NCBI RefSeq assembly: GCF_000321225.1
Contig: NW_004450303.1
Coordinates: 3,555,940-3,619,939, forward strand
Source of the DNA: Odobenus rosmarus divergens
Taxonomy: Eukaryota > Chordata > Mammalia > Carnivora > Odobenidae
Direction: 5' to 3'
DNA: 64,000 nucleotides
Positions 23,498-35,501 of the stretch are shown here, piece by piece. Both the position numbers and the translations under genes were made by a program. The first letter of the stretch is position 1, and each line of letters begins with the position of its first letter. Under the pieces are notes generated by a model. It had not been told where the DNA came from, did not search any database, and was given only the letters and a program-made list of their open reading frames with translations.

Positions 23498-23754
23498 AGT
23501 CTTAATTTAGGAGTCAATCAGAAAGTTGCTTGTTCAGTACAAATCAGATAGAGGAGAATTAATCTTATTGCAGATGTAGTTAATGTCATCAAGGATGTGA
23601 ACCTAGCGAATTTATCTTTTGTATAAGGATCTGCCTACTACTGAACAAACTACAATAATCATGACATGTTAGTGGATCAGGTGCCTCTTTTTGGAATAGT
23701 GGTAGAAATATCTAATAATTTATCTCCATTTTCTTGTCCAGGATACAAAATTTC

Positions 23755-24345
23755 TCACATGAATCTCAGCAACAGCCTCCTAATTATTTCTCCTGCTTGC
23801 TCTGTTATTCCCCTTGTTAATCATCCCTTGTGAATATTAAGGGGTTTTTGTTTGTTTCTTTTGTTTGTTTATTTTAGTAAATAAGAAAATGCTACTTCTA
23901 TTCCTAAAACCCTTTAATGCCTTTCCATTGCAATAGATTAAAATCTATAGTTCTCTTTACAGATGACAAGGCTCTGAATGATTTTCTATCAGCAAGCTCC
24001 TCAACTTCATTTTTTCCTAGTCTCCTTTTTTCCCACTATGCACCAGTAACATAAACTGTTTCTTATCTCATGATTTCTCTACCTCATTTTTCCTCTTGGA
24101 CTTCTTATGTCTAGTTTTTTTCTAACCTTTAATTCATAATATAGATCTTTCTTTCTTTTTCTTTCAAAAATGTCCCTTTTACCTTTAAATCAAGATTCAT
24201 GTCCTTCATAGATTAAACTATAATTTGATGTTTGCCTTTGTTTGAATACTCTTGAAAGGCAGGGGCTATATGCATCTTTATGCTAACACAGTGTCTGACA
24301 CATCATAGGTGACCAGGAAATATCTGCTGAGTGAATGAATGAATG
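23755..24345 (+). mobile_element. L2-like ancient LINE fragment
   Basis: GCAACAGCCTCCTAATTATT, AAACCCTTTAATGCCTTTCC, AAAGGCAGGGGCTATATGCA and CACAGTGTCTGACACATCAT, ending GAATGAATGAATG, follow the L2 3' consensus as recalled. A T-rich insert lies near 23,840-23,880. Confidence 0.7.
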
Positions 24346-25082
24346 CATAAACATTCTCTGCTCTTGGTCCTCCCTTTTCTAGAGTCCATTCTTATTAATC
24401 TCTTTGAACCCATTCTTTCTTCAAAATTATTTAAGATATCCACATAATGGTGTTCTTTCCAGGCCAAATATATTCTTTCGTCAAGTAAACGTAACCTTCA
24501 AGTTCATATGTGTGCCCTCAGTTCACTCTGAGAGTGCCTTCTTTATAAGTAAGATTAACATTATTTAGTACATTGTAATTTTTACTATTTTAGCACTCAG
24601 ACTGTCATCATTTTCGCAAAATTGTAGTGGTAATTTGCCATAATTCCCTAGATGATGTTAAATAGTGAGATATTTGAAGCAGTTAATTTACTGAATATTT
24701 CATTCTTTCCCTGAATATTTGGTGTTAAGTAGGCACAACTTGTAAAAGTACCTCCAAATCATTTCTTCAACCAATTTATTTATCAACAAATATAGTTTAT
24801 AATATGCATCATCTCAGGTGCTTCCTGAGATACACATGTGAATGACAAATCTTTTCCTAGAGGAACTGCAATCAATATAATATGTAAGATATACATGAAT
24901 ATTCATTGTATCTCACAGAATGTAAGTATTGAATGATGAAAAGAGAAATGCTATGGGAATTCAAATGAAGTAATTTAAAATGAAAAGCATGAGAACATTA
25001 GAAAATTTTCATAAAGTAGAGGATATTTAACAAAGCTTTGAAACCAATTCACAGTTCATTTTTAGAATTTATGTGGAAATTA
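24346..25082. other. Unclassified; possible decayed L2-like sequence
   Basis: 24,790-24,960 (AGGTGCTTCCTGAGATACAC, AATGACAAATCTTTTCCTAG) loosely resembles an ancient mobile element. Low support. Confidence 0.3.
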
Positions 25083-25095
25083 TAGTGAAAAAACT

Positions 25096-25289
25096 GTTTT
25101 TTTTAAAGATTTTATTTATTTATTTGAGAGAGAATGAGAGAGAGAGAGCACATGAGAGGGGGGAGGGTCGGAGGGAGAAGCAGACTCCCTGCTGAGCAGG
25201 GAGCCCGATGCGACACTCCATCCTGGGACTCCAGGATCCTGACCTGAGCCGAAGGCAGTCGTTTAACCAACTGAGCCACCCAGGCGCCC
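25096..25289 (-). mobile_element. CAN SINE, young
   Basis: Reverse-oriented element ending CCACCCAGGCGCCC. Flanks TAGTGAAAAAACT (25,083-25,095) and TAGTGAAAAAAACT (25,290-25,303). Confidence 0.95.
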
Positions 25290-25394
25290 TAGTGAAAAAA
25301 ACTTTGTAAGAGGAGAGCAGAAAATCTTCAAAAACATAGAAGCAGAAAAAAGTAGGGTGAATAGGATTTGAGTGATAACATTTGTGCAGTTAAC

Positions 25395-25530
25395 AATTGT
25401 ATTGGATACTTTGCCCATTTTCTTAATTTTTGCCCTCAAGACGCTAAGGTATACATAATCTGATCCATGTTTTAATGATGAAGAAACTGAGGTTCAAAAA
25501 TGTTAAGCAGCTTTTCCAGTATCACAATTT
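25395..25530 (-). mobile_element. MIR relic
   Basis: GATGAAGAAACTGAGGTTCA followed by AAATGTTAAGCAGCTTTTCC is the reverse complement of the MIR core. Confidence 0.6.
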
Positions 25531-25665
25531 AATTATTAGTATATATAAAAAAAGGAGTGACCAAAGGAAAGTAGTGAAAAAGAAGTTTGAGGCATATCAT
25601 AGAGGGCCATAGATACTGGGTCAAATAATACAAAGTGAAAAATTGTTGCTAAATTTTCTAGATGG

Positions 25666-25861
25666 GGGCGCCTGGGTGGCTCAGTTGGTTAAGCGACTGC
25701 CTTCGGCTCAGGTCATGATCCTGGAGTCCCGGGATCGAGTCCCGCATCAGGCTCCCTGCTCAGTGAGGAGCCTGCTTCTCCCTCTGGCCCTCCCCCCTCT
25801 CATGTGCACGCTCTTTCTCTCTCAAAATAAATAAGTAAATAAATTAATTAATTAATTAATT
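25666..25861 (+). mobile_element. CAN SINE with an expanded TTAA-type tail
   Basis: Head GGGGCGCCTGGGTGGCTCAG. The tail has become a (TTAA)n microsatellite at about 25,838-25,866. Target-site duplication AATTTTCT(A/G)GATGG (25,652-25,665 and 25,862-25,875). Confidence 0.94.
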
Positions 25862-25875
25862 AATTTTCTGGATGG

Positions 25876-27108
25876 TTAATAACATGTAAACATGATTGTA
25901 GTGTCAGGAGATACCTTCATACACTTATTAATGAACCAATCAGTAAAACCCCCATTTCCTATTTATACTCTTGAGGAGATTTTCTCATTGCATAGATTTT
26001 TCCATCATAGGCCTCTTACATATTGAAATATAAAAAAGCTCTCAAACAAATAAAACACAAAATACCACAACTTTAACTGGTGTCCTTTCCATTTTGGATC
26101 TGAGGTGACTTATGAGCATGATTCTCTTTCTCAGTATCAAACACATGTCATCATACACTAAATTGCTTGTGGCAGTGAACTAGAGACTGGAATACATATC
26201 AATACCTTATTTTCAAAATGGGTAACAATACCACTTTATAAGAAATTCAATAAAAGATTTTCTTCAAAAGTCTGACTTAATTTGAAAATGATGAATACTG
26301 ATATCTATTGTTAAATTTCCAGGCTAGAAAAAAAAAACAACAACCCTGAAAAGTTTAGCAATTTTTTACATACTCATATTGATTTATTTCTAAAATAATA
26401 TTATTTACTTCATTAACAAAAAGGTCGGGCACAGGATGTGAACTACTACTGAACTTTAGTTATTAAGCAATAGCTAACCACTTGTGATTTGAAGGCTAAA
26501 GATTACAGTTTTATTACTTTGTAGGATAATAAATTAATGATGCATATATTAATCTCCACAGCTTTGTCAGGAACATTAAGAACTTACCTATTGTAACATA
26601 TTAACTAAATAACAATTAGATTGCATAAGCAGTAATCAGAAAATGTAATGATATGTTATAATTAATAATTTACCCCTATAGAAACAATTACAACCCATAG
26701 ATTTATAGAGCTAATATTCTATGATTTTGACTATTAATTTCTAATTTATGAAAATGATGAAAATTTATATGTATTTTATAGGAAAATTATTGCTCCCAAC
26801 TTTCTTTCAAATTTAGTTAAGATTTCCTTAACAATTTATTTCTGGTATTTTTGACAGAGTAGGTATCCTAAAAAAAAAATCATTTTGTAAATACCTAAAG
26901 TACTAGGAAAGTATTTGCTTAAAAAGCCTAAATGCTTAGCTGAGATTGCACAGAAATTGCCTAAGCCAATGAAAAAGCAGGAAGCAAAAAAATCAAGGGA
27001 GGACTAAAGCTATAATGATTCCAAGAGTAACCAGTTGATCCCTCTTGGACTACAGCTTCAGGTTTTACCAGATACTCAACCGACCACAGCTCAAACAAAG
27101 GCCTAAAA
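25876..27108. other. No feature recognised
   Basis: AT-rich intergenic sequence. Confidence 0.55.
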
Positions 27109-27122
27109 GACTTAGGTCTTTT

Positions 27123-27524
27123 TTTTTTCTAAGATTTTATTGGGGCGCCTGAGTGGCTCAGTTGTTAAGTGTTTGCTTTCGGCTTAGGTCGTGATTCCAG
27201 GGTCCTGGGATCGAGCCACACATTGGGCTCCCTGGTTGTCGGGAGGCCTACTTCTCCCTCTCCCTCTCTCCCCCTGCTTGTATTCCTGCTTTCTCTCTCT
27301 TTCTCTCAAATAAATAAATAAAATCTTAAAAAAATGTATTTATTCATTTGAGAGAGAGAGAGAGAGAGAGCATGAGAAAGGGGGAAAGGCAGAGGGAGAA
27401 GCAGACTCCGTACTGAGCCAGGAGCCCGACGTGAGGCTCGATGTGGGGCTTGATCCCAGGTCCTGGAGATGATGACTTGAGGCAAAGGCAGACACTTAAC
27501 CATATGAGCCACCCAGGTGCCCCA
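27123..27524 (-). mobile_element. CAN SINE (outer) interrupted by a second SINE
   Basis: A minus-strand SINE whose T-rich tail (27,123-27,141) is separated from its body (27,333-27,524) by a plus-strand SINE. Outer target-site duplication GA(C/G)TTA(G/T)GTCTTTT at 27,109-27,122 and 27,525-27,538. Confidence 0.9.
27142..27332 (+). mobile_element. CAN SINE (inner) inserted in the tail of another SINE
   Basis: Complete plus-strand SINE (GGGGCGCCTGAGTGGCTCAG to AATAAATAAATAAAATC) sitting inside the T-rich tail of the minus-strand SINE. The pair forms a long inverted repeat. Confidence 0.92.
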
Positions 27525-27538
27525 GAGTTATGTCTTTT

Positions 27539-28101
27539 AACCAAAAATCCCAAGAATTAATACCCATAGGGGAAAGACTGGGAAAACTATCCACATTCCA
27601 AAGGATTCTGAGAAGGAAACTTGTCTCAGCTTTAGCTCTTAATGGAAGCAGAAAAATCTCACTGAAGATTTATTTGCCAAAACAAACTAACACACAGTTT
27701 TTGAGCCAGAATTAACACCACCTAAGGGTACATAAATGCCAGGTTACAAATATGTATTTAACTGGTGCTGTGATTGTAATGTCCTAGAAATGTGGCAGAA
27801 ACAACTATAGATACTCCCTGGAGGAATGTATTTTAAGACTGAGTTTGAAAGAATTCCCACAGATAAAGTTCCAAAGAACATATGGTCAATATATATAAAA
27901 TGAATAGACAGGCCACCATGAATTAGAGTCAGCAAAGCAGTTAAAAAATAATTAGAAGAGCAAAGACTATAGATGTTGAGCAAAGACTATACACTAGAGA
28001 ATATATAAGTGTGCTTACTATGTGAAAAGAATAAAAATATGACAAGCACTATAAGCTGGCCAGATGGATCTGAAAAATAACCAAGGGAGTATCTAGAATA
28101 A
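27539..28101. other. Possible 5' region of the decayed L1
   Basis: GGGGAAAGACTGGGAAAACT and the following A-rich sequence would fit an old L1 5' UTR or ORF1 start upstream of the ORF1-like piece. Weak. Confidence 0.3.
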
Positions 28102-28116
28102 AACTTATGAAAGCTG

Positions 28117-28311
28117 GGCACCTGGGTGGCTCAGTCGTTAAGCGTCTGCCTTCGGCTCAGGTCATGATCCCAGGGTCCTGGAATTGAGCCCCGCATCGGG
28201 CTCCCTCCTCTGCGGGAAGCCTGCTTCTCCCTCTCCCACTCCCCCTGCCTGTGTTCCTGCTCTCACTGTGTCTCTCTCTGTCAAATAAATAAAATCTTTA
28301 AGGAAAAAAAG
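28117..28311 (+). mobile_element. CAN SINE, young
   Basis: Perfect 15-bp target-site duplication AACTTATGAAAGCTG (28,102-28,116 and 28,312-28,326). It interrupts the decayed plus-strand L1. Confidence 0.95.
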
Positions 28312-28326
28312 AACTTATGAAAGCTG

Positions 28327-28740
28327 AAATTAAAAATCATTGGATAGTTGAAGCAGCAGATTAAATATGCTGAAATAGAATTTGTGGGTTGGAAGATAGA
28401 TCTAAAAAATTATATAATGCGAGCCAACAGAGTCGGAGGTATTCAGAACAGTTTCAAAGAAATGGAGAAAAGATTCATAATTTCCAGCAAATATTGGATT
28501 TGTGTTTCTCCCCCTCCCCTCAAAAAAAGGATAAATTAAATGGAGATAAGTAAAATATGAAGAAATATCAACTAAGATTTTTATCAAAATTATTAAAGAC
28601 ATGGTTTTTACATTTTTAGAAGTGAAAAGTGTCCCAGGAGGACAAGTAGACAGAAAACTACAACTAGACTCACCTTAATTAGTACCTTAAAGAAAAAAAG
28701 CATTCAATAAAAATTAACACGTGAGAAAGTCTTAAACACC
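28327..28740 (+). mobile_element. Decayed L1, ORF1-like region
   Basis: GAAATTAAAAATCATTGGAT, GAAGCAGCAGATTAAATATG and GGTTGGAAGATAGATC follow the L1 ORF1 coiled-coil and RRM-proximal consensus with many changes. It continues after the LTR-like insertion at 28.75-29.35 kb. Confidence 0.65.
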
Positions 28741-28756
28741 ATAGGTATATCCCTAC

Positions 28757-29345
28757 TGAGACGGAATTTTGCAGTGGGGGAGAGAGATCAGACTCAACCC
28801 CAGGATAGCTTGGGCAAGTAGAAGTTTATAGTCAAGGAGCAGAGTGCAGGTCAGTCAATAAAAGTGACTAAGAGAAGGGCACCTGGGTGGCTCAGTTGGT
28901 TAAGTGTCTGCCTTTGGCTCAGGTCATGATCTCAGGGTCCTGGGATCGAGCCCCTCATGGGGCTCCCTGCTCAGCAGGGAGTCTGCTTCTCCCTCTCCCT
29001 CTGCAGCTCCCTCTGCTTGGGGTCTCTTGCTCGCTCGCTCTCTGTCAAATAAAGAAAGAAAATCTTAAAGAAAAAAGAAGAGTTACTAAGAGAAACAGGG
29101 GCAAGGGGGGATTCTGGCTAAACTGACCTAACAGGATTCTTGCTATAGGCTAGCAGCTGACCTGGGGCATGGTGGAGGATGAGGAACAAGATCAGATACC
29201 AATGGCTATCAAATATTGAGGTGTGGGGTTCTGATTAAAAGGGATTAGCAGAATTCTTGCTAAAATTGGGCACTACAGAGATGAACTCAGAAGTCCAAAT
29301 GTCAGGCCTAGTTGGAGTAAAGTTCAGGGGAGGCCGAGTAGAGTT
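28757..29345 (-). mobile_element. LTR-like insertion in a decayed L1
   Basis: TGAGACGGAATTTTGCAGTG and AGAGATCAGACTCAACCCCA at the left, and GATGAACTCAGAAGTCC at the right, resemble an ERVL-type LTR in reverse. It separates L1 ORF1-like from ORF2-like sequence and itself carries a SINE. Confidence 0.4.
28877..29080 (+). mobile_element. CAN SINE
   Basis: Flanked by AGT(G/T)ACTAAGAGAA (28,863-28,876 and 29,081-29,094). It interrupts an older LTR-like segment. Confidence 0.95.
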
Positions 29346-29349
29346 TGGT

Positions 29350-29760
29350 CAATGAGAAAACTTGTGTCAATACAACTACCTGATACTAAAGTCAAAGAAA
29401 AGTTCTCAAACTCCACGACAGATAAAGGACAGATTATTTTTAAAAATGAAGATAAGGAGGAACAGCTATATGCAGTTTCTAAGAATCAGAAGTAAACTAA
29501 AGGATATCTGGAAAGATAAAAGTAAAAGGAGGGGAAAGTACATCAGGTTACTGTTAACCAATAAATAAAAGCCAGTGTAACCACACTAATATTAAACAAA
29601 ATTGAAGAAAATTGCATATTTACACAAAAAAGAGACTTTATATAATGAAAAAAGTTTCACCAGAAAGATATGAAACTTCTAAATATGTATGCATTTAATG
29701 ATACAGTTTTAAAATTTGTAATGCAAAAAAAGGGCATTTTAATATTCTATTCAAGAGCTG
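29350..29760 (+). mobile_element. Decayed L1, ORF2 endonuclease-proximal region
   Basis: CTGGAAAGATAAAAGTAAAA, ACACTAATATTAAACAAAAT and TATATAATGAAAAAAGTTTC follow the L1 ORF2 consensus in the same order and orientation as the ORF1-like piece, so this is probably one old L1. Confidence 0.65.
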
Positions 29761-29802
29761 TTAGATCAAGCTTACAAAAAAATCAGGATATGAATTTTGA
29801 AA

Positions 29803-29864
29803 AAATATATATATATTTGGTATTATATTTTATATATATTATGTGGGGGGTGTGTGTGTGTATA
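29803..29864. repeat. (AT)n and (GT)n microsatellite
   Basis: (AT)n, TTTTATATATATT, a G-run, then (TG)n. Confidence 0.93.
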
Positions 29865-30084
29865 GTAAACAAATTTTTAGTATAGTAAACAAATATTTAA
29901 AGTTATATCCCCAAATTTTGTCATAAGCATTCTTTTTAAGCATGTGTTGAACATCTGTAAAAATTAAACATAATAATGTATGCTATAAATTTCAACTAAT
30001 TTAAAGAAGTGCTATCATTTCAGAGAATGCATTTATGACTGAAATTTAATCAAATTAAAATGACTGCATTAAGAAACTTGTTGG

Positions 30085-30304
30085 GCAGGGTTGGGAGGTG
30101 CTATAGTGCCTGAGTGGCTCAGTCTGTTAAGAGTCAGACTTGATTTGCGCTCAGGTCATGATTTCAGGGTCATGGGATTGGCCCTGTGTAGGGCTCTGCA
30201 CTCAGTGGGGCATTTACTTGAGATTTTTCTCTCTCCCTCTCCCTCTGTCCCCACCTGTGCTCTCTCTCTTTCTCTCTAAAATAAATAAATCTTAAAAAAA
30301 AAAA
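30085..30304 (+). mobile_element. CAN SINE, older
   Basis: Diverged head (GTGCCTGAGTGGCTCAG) and CT-rich body. Target-site duplication AAGAAACTTGTTGG (30,071-30,084 and 30,305-30,318). The target is a decayed L1. Confidence 0.92.
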
Positions 30305-30729
30305 AAGAAACTTGTTGGTGCAATGAATATATAAATATTTATCAGTATATACGGCAAATCAAAAAAATAATTGAAGATAATAAAAATGCATATTAAACAG
30401 CTAAGCTGGTGACTAATTAAAAATGTGTAGCCTTAAATGATCATAAAATGAAGTCTGAAAATTAGTAATATATGATACCTCTTTGGCATGTTGGAATGAA
30501 CAACTGGATGTTCATAAATGTAGAAAGAAAAAATAAATGTAAGAGTAAAAATACAGTGTAAAACATAATATAGATGGCCACCAAAGCCAAATATTTTTGA
30601 ATTTTATAGTTGACAAATTTAATAATAATATAACATATTATTATAATATAGTAATCAAAGTATTTGTAGGCAGGATATTTCCTTAAAAATAATATAATAA
30701 TATAATAGTCTAAGTATTGGTATACAGAG

Positions 30730-31030
30730 TATTTCTTTAAAAATTAACAAGAATAAAGACTGACAACTCAATAGAAAACAAACATGGAAAGATTTCATGA
30801 ACAGGAATTTAAAAAAAAGAAATAAGTCATTTATGCAATTTAAGATATTACACTTTATTTGTAGGTAAGGAATTCAAATTATTTTATGAGATAAAATGTT
30901 AAAGCCAACAGACTGAAGAAGTTAAGTTTAATCAATAATACCAATTGTTCCAAGAATGTGGGATCAATACAGAATTTATGCAGAGCTAATGAAAATACAC
31001 ATAAGACCTATTAATATAATGGTTGTGAGC
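30730..31030 (+). mobile_element. Decayed L1, ORF2 C-terminal region
   Basis: Contains a degenerate version of the L1 stretch AAGACTGACAA...TACCAAGTGTTGG (30,765-30,960). Probably the 3' continuation of the L1 starting near 28.3 kb. Confidence 0.5.
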
Positions 31031-31771
31031 CAATTGTTGTGCATTTGATTGCAATAGAAAATTGCCTATTCTCCCCTTTTAAATTATAAAACTCTCTAAA
31101 AATTCTCTTCAGTGGCATATTTTAGAATATTTTTAAAGTCTATTTAGTTAAGTAGTTATTAACTATTTATCCTTTTTAACAAAAAGATGGCATTTAACAT
31201 GATTTATTAATTCTTTTACTTTTGAATTTTCAAACTAAAGTTTTTCTTCTCTCTGCAATTTTCTCCCCTCCACCTAAGGAGGGGAGAAACTTAAATGAAA
31301 TGCAGACTGATTTGTTTTACTAGGGAGCTTGACATTTAAATAAAGTGATTAAACTTAAATGATGACTACTTTTAAACCAAGTAGTTCTTTTTCTTTGTTT
31401 TTCCCAAATGTATTGGAAAGGCAATATTTTATGCTTTACCTTTCACTCAGGTGAAAATGCAAATAAATAACCCAAAGGGTCATGTATAGATAAAATTAAA
31501 AACTTTCGTAGCAGCAATAACAGCTTTGAGTGTTTTAAAAAATTCTCATTCATTTTCAGCTGGTAATGTGTAGAATGTATATGTGAAATTCTAGGTTGCT
31601 TATGATAATGTTCTCTTCGTTTTCATGATCCCCTGGACTAGAGTCCTTTTATTATTCCAGCTATGTCCAGATTTGGTGTTGCAATTTGCCTACATTTATG
31701 CTATGTGGGGTCAAGACCAATCTAGGCTTAATTAATAAATTCAAAAAAGTATTACAGATAGACAGTTGATC
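31031..31771. other. No feature recognised apart from the hairpin at 31,260
   Basis: AT-rich intergenic sequence. Confidence 0.55.
31260..31289. repeat. Perfect 12-bp inverted repeat, GC-rich stem
   Basis: TTTCTCCCCTCC, loop ACCTAA, GGAGGGGAGAAA. One arm is all pyrimidine and the other all purine. Confidence 0.95.
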
Positions 31772-32195
31772 TAAATATGATGGTTGTGAGTTGAATCATA
31801 TCCCCTGAAAAGAGGTATGTTTGGAGTCCTAACCTTCTATACCTCAGAATGTAATTATTTGGAGATAGAATCTTTATAGAGATGATCAAGGTAAAATAAT
31901 TCATTAGGAGTGGTCCTAATGCAGTATGACTAGTATCCTCATAAAAGGGAAAATTTGGACACAGAGATAAATACTCATAGAAAGAAGATGAAGGGGGCAC
32001 AGGGAAAAGATGGCCATCTATGAGCTAAGAAGAGTGGCCTGGAACAGATCCTTCTTTCATGGTCCTCAGAAGGAACCAACGCTAACACCTTGATTTTGGA
32101 CTCCTAGCCTACGTATCTGTAAAACAATACATTTCTGTTGTTTTACCCCCATTTGTGGTACTTTTTAAATGGCAGCCCTACCAAACTAATACATG
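31772..32195 (+). mobile_element. MaLR (MLT1-type) LTR
   Basis: GTTGTGAGTTGAATCATATC, CCTCAGAATGTAATTATTTG, GATGGCCATCTATGAGC, ACCTTGATTTTGGACTCC and the 3' end CAGCCCTACCAAACTAATAC follow the MLT1 consensus from end to end, so this is a solo LTR. Confidence 0.85.
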
Positions 32196-33736
32196 GGGAT
32201 CTCTACACATTTTCTCCAAACTCTTGCCTGCTTGTCTTTTCCAAGTCAATTTGCTGTTGAAATCAATCCACGGATGGGAACAGGAGAAGCTTTAGGCTTG
32301 AAGGAGATCTTGACAGAGAAAACTGATGAGGACTCTTTCTTCCCTGGGCTAGAATAGAATCACCGCTTACTGACCAAAACCTGGCATGCAGAAATTCCCA
32401 GAGGAAAATTTGACATTGGTGAAAGTTTATCCAATGTGTGTGATCTTAGAAACTAGGGAGGAGCTGGACTACATCCTCTCTTGAAGTTCCCTAGAGACCT
32501 GGGAACTGCAAAAGCTTCATCCTGCTACTCAGCAGGGGACTAGCAGCCCTTCTGCCCCTGTACCATTGGCTCAGGGTTGTAAAAACTGGCCAGACCGCCC
32601 CCTTTGTTTACTCCTACCACCAGATCTAAAGGCCAATAGAGAAAATAATAAATCATCTAAGGGATTCTAATGGCCAGAGAGAGGAAGATCCAGTCAGCAC
32701 AAACACATTTCATGCCAGCAAAATAGAGTTGCTGCAAGAGACAGAAAGCTACTTGAACAAATAACAAAAACCCTTAAGAAAACTCAAGTGAAATCCCAAT
32801 CACAAATGCTTTCTGGAGCTAAAATAACAGGATTTCCTGACTAAATACTTCAGTAAGTAAACTAAAAGATAGTATATTCAAATCATGAACCCACTTACAG
32901 ATATAGAAGATCTAGTAGAAGAAATGTCTCCAAGACCAGGTGAAAATATAAAGCGGCACAAGTTGTGGAAGAAAAAAACCTCAAACAATATACCATTTAG
33001 AGAGTAGATACAATAAAAATAACAAAAAAAAATGGAATTCCATAAGAAAAAAATTATAGAGCTTAAAAGATAGTAAGTAACAAATATATAAAGAAATCTC
33101 TTAATGAGTTGGATAAAGAACTAAATTATCCTATTGATGAGACTCACTGAACTTTAGGCAGGTTTGAAAAGAAAAAAGAGCCAGGCATACTTTATTAATG
33201 AGTAATTAATAAATTTAAAATCAAGAAAAATACCACAAGCTTTCAGATAGATTCTAATGTAAAAATCTAAGTAAACAATTAGAAAAAAAAAAAAAGAATC
33301 CAGCAATTTAGCTAAGGGGAAAAAAGCACTCTGTAAGTGGAGTTTATAGCAAGAAGACAAGAGTCTTTTGATATAAGAAAATATGCTAACATAATCAAGT
33401 ATCAACAAATTTAAGAAATAAACATGATTACTAATGGAGTTTGTCAAGATTTGGTAAAATTTCTAAATTTCAAAAATATAAAAAGTATGTATGTATAATA
33501 TTTGGATGCAATAAAATTGTCACACATGCAGAAAATATTATGGTAAAAGTTAAAGCATTATAGCATTTTAATATTTGGAAATTAAACCTTTATTATTCTA
33601 CAACGCTTAGCAGGTTTTGTGAATGCAATAAAGCATTTAGAATAATGAAATGACTCATATAAGACTCAAAGCTTAGAGAGCTCATAGAAGTAAGAATATT
33701 TAGTATGGTCTATTTATATAATGTCAGGAAGCAAGA
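32196..33736. other. Unclassified; possibly an old L1 5' region
   Basis: Moderately GC-rich 32,200-32,650 followed by A-rich 32,750-33,450. The compositional order fits an old plus-strand L1 5' UTR and ORF1, but no diagnostic block was found. Confidence 0.3.
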
Positions 33737-34290
33737 ATTCCTGTCCCCTTCAAGGTCCTTCTAGCTGGACTAAAACGCAAATCGGCATGAGACAGATTAA
33801 CAGGAGAAAATAAAATTTAATAGCATGTGGGAATCCACATAGACATGGAAATTCTAAAGACAGGCAAAATGAGGTATATATGTCATTCTGAACTAAGAAT
33901 AAGGAGTTAGGAGTCTGGGTCTTCAAAAGACAGGAATGCAATCCTCAGGAAGAATGAAAAAGAGTAAGTATTTGGTATGCAAATGTTTGCTGGGCCACTC
34001 AGAAACCACGAGACAGAGAGGACTTGGAAACTGGCCTTGCTAGGTTCCTTCCTGCCTGCTATATCTAGTTCATATCCTAATCTATCTATGGTGTTAGCTC
34101 TCTTCCTGGGGCAGGTCCTCTGTCTAAATCATTTTAGGCAGTTGTGGGACAGCAAAGGCCTTTTCCTGAATCTGCTGGGTCTCGATTGCTTTAAACTCAA
34201 AATAATCATTATGCCAAAGCATATTCTGGGGAGACATACATACAAATGGAAAAAAATACACTTAATGCTTCCCTAATTTAGGTATTTTTA
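33737..34290 (-). mobile_element. ERV-type LTR, family A copy 1
   Basis: The reverse complement has the LTR 3' end signature (CTCCTGTTAATCTGTCTC). It shares GACAGATTAACA(A/G)GAGAAA with copies at 50.6 and 63.2 kb, and CTCAAAATAA at its far end with the 50.6 kb copy. Confidence 0.65.
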
Positions 34291-34368
34291 TGAAATTATA
34301 TTTCATGTGCAACATGTAGAGAAAAAGTTTGGCAAGCTTTTCCATAATGACTAGGGCTTAGAAATCTT

Positions 34369-34563
34369 TTTTTTTTTTTAAAGATTTTATTTATTTGACA
34401 GAGAGAGACACAGCGAGAGAGGGAACACAAGCAGGGGGAGTGGGAGAGGGAGAAGCAGGCTTCCTGCAGAGCAAGGAGCCCGATGCAGGGCTCGATCCCA
34501 GGACCCTGGGATCATGACCTGAGCCGAAGGCAGACGCTTAATGACTGAGCCACCCAGGTGCCC
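34369..34563 (-). mobile_element. CAN SINE, young
   Basis: Perfect 18-bp target-site duplication CTAGGGCTTAGAAATCTT (34,351-34,368 and 34,564-34,581). Confidence 0.96.
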
Positions 34564-34581
34564 CTAGGGCTTAGAAATCTT

Positions 34582-35290
34582 AACACACACTGGGAGACGG
34601 CCTTGGAAAATTATAACTGAATTAAATGTTTTTAGACCAGCTTTTATCATTGGCTATCAACACAGAGTTTTTCTCATGTTCTTCAAATTATGTCAAAAGT
34701 GTTGACATCAGCCAATCAAAATAGTTTTTACTATATGTACAGTTTTATCAGAATTTTGTTCCCTCATATGTACTGGTGTTTAAAAATTTAAGACTTATTA
34801 TGTCACATAGACAATATTTATGAGATGAATTCTATGGCTAATAAACAATAAATTTTATTTGTTTTATGGGTTACCATCAGAAATTTTGATTTGTAAATAT
34901 TGACTTAGCCTCATTCTGTGTAGTGTTTAGGGAAATAAAGAACAGTTATAAAAAAATAAAATTGTTAATTCCTGAGATATGTTCTTTCATTTTTGAAGTT
35001 AAAAAAACATCTATTACATATTTAACTTTTTAGCCCCCAATATTGGAATTATTCTCAGAATATCATGCTTTTTGTCTGTGTAATACTAACTTAAAACAGA
35101 AATATCTAAAGATACTGTTAAAGGTTTATCTAGATAAATTATATACATGGTATATTTTCTTTTGAATTGATTTTTTTCTATGAATTGCATAAATTTGCTT
35201 CCAGGCAAAGCATTTAATCATATTTTCATTACAGAAGATTTTCCCCAGTCAGATTAGTATAATTGTTTCACAGTTAGTAATTCGTTGCTT
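34582..35290. other. No feature recognised
   Basis: AT-rich intergenic sequence. Confidence 0.55.
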
Positions 35291-35302
35291 TTATCTTTCT
35301 TT

Positions 35303-35501
35303 TCTTTTTTTTTTTTTTTGAGAGAGAGAACGAGCATGTGCAGAGTGGGGGGAGGGGCAGGAGAGAGCGAGAAAGAATCTTAAGCAGGCTCCAAACCCAG
35401 TGTGGAGCTGGGGTTCAGGCTGGATCCCATGACCCTGAGATCATGACCTGAGCTGAAATCCAGAGTTGGACACTTAACTGACTGAGCCACCCAGGCGCCC
35501 C
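35303..35501 (-). mobile_element. CAN SINE
   Basis: T-tract, GAGAGAGAG and a body ending CCACCCAGGCGCCCC. The flanking duplication is weak (TATCTTTCTTTT and TATTCATCCTTTTT). Confidence 0.9.
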
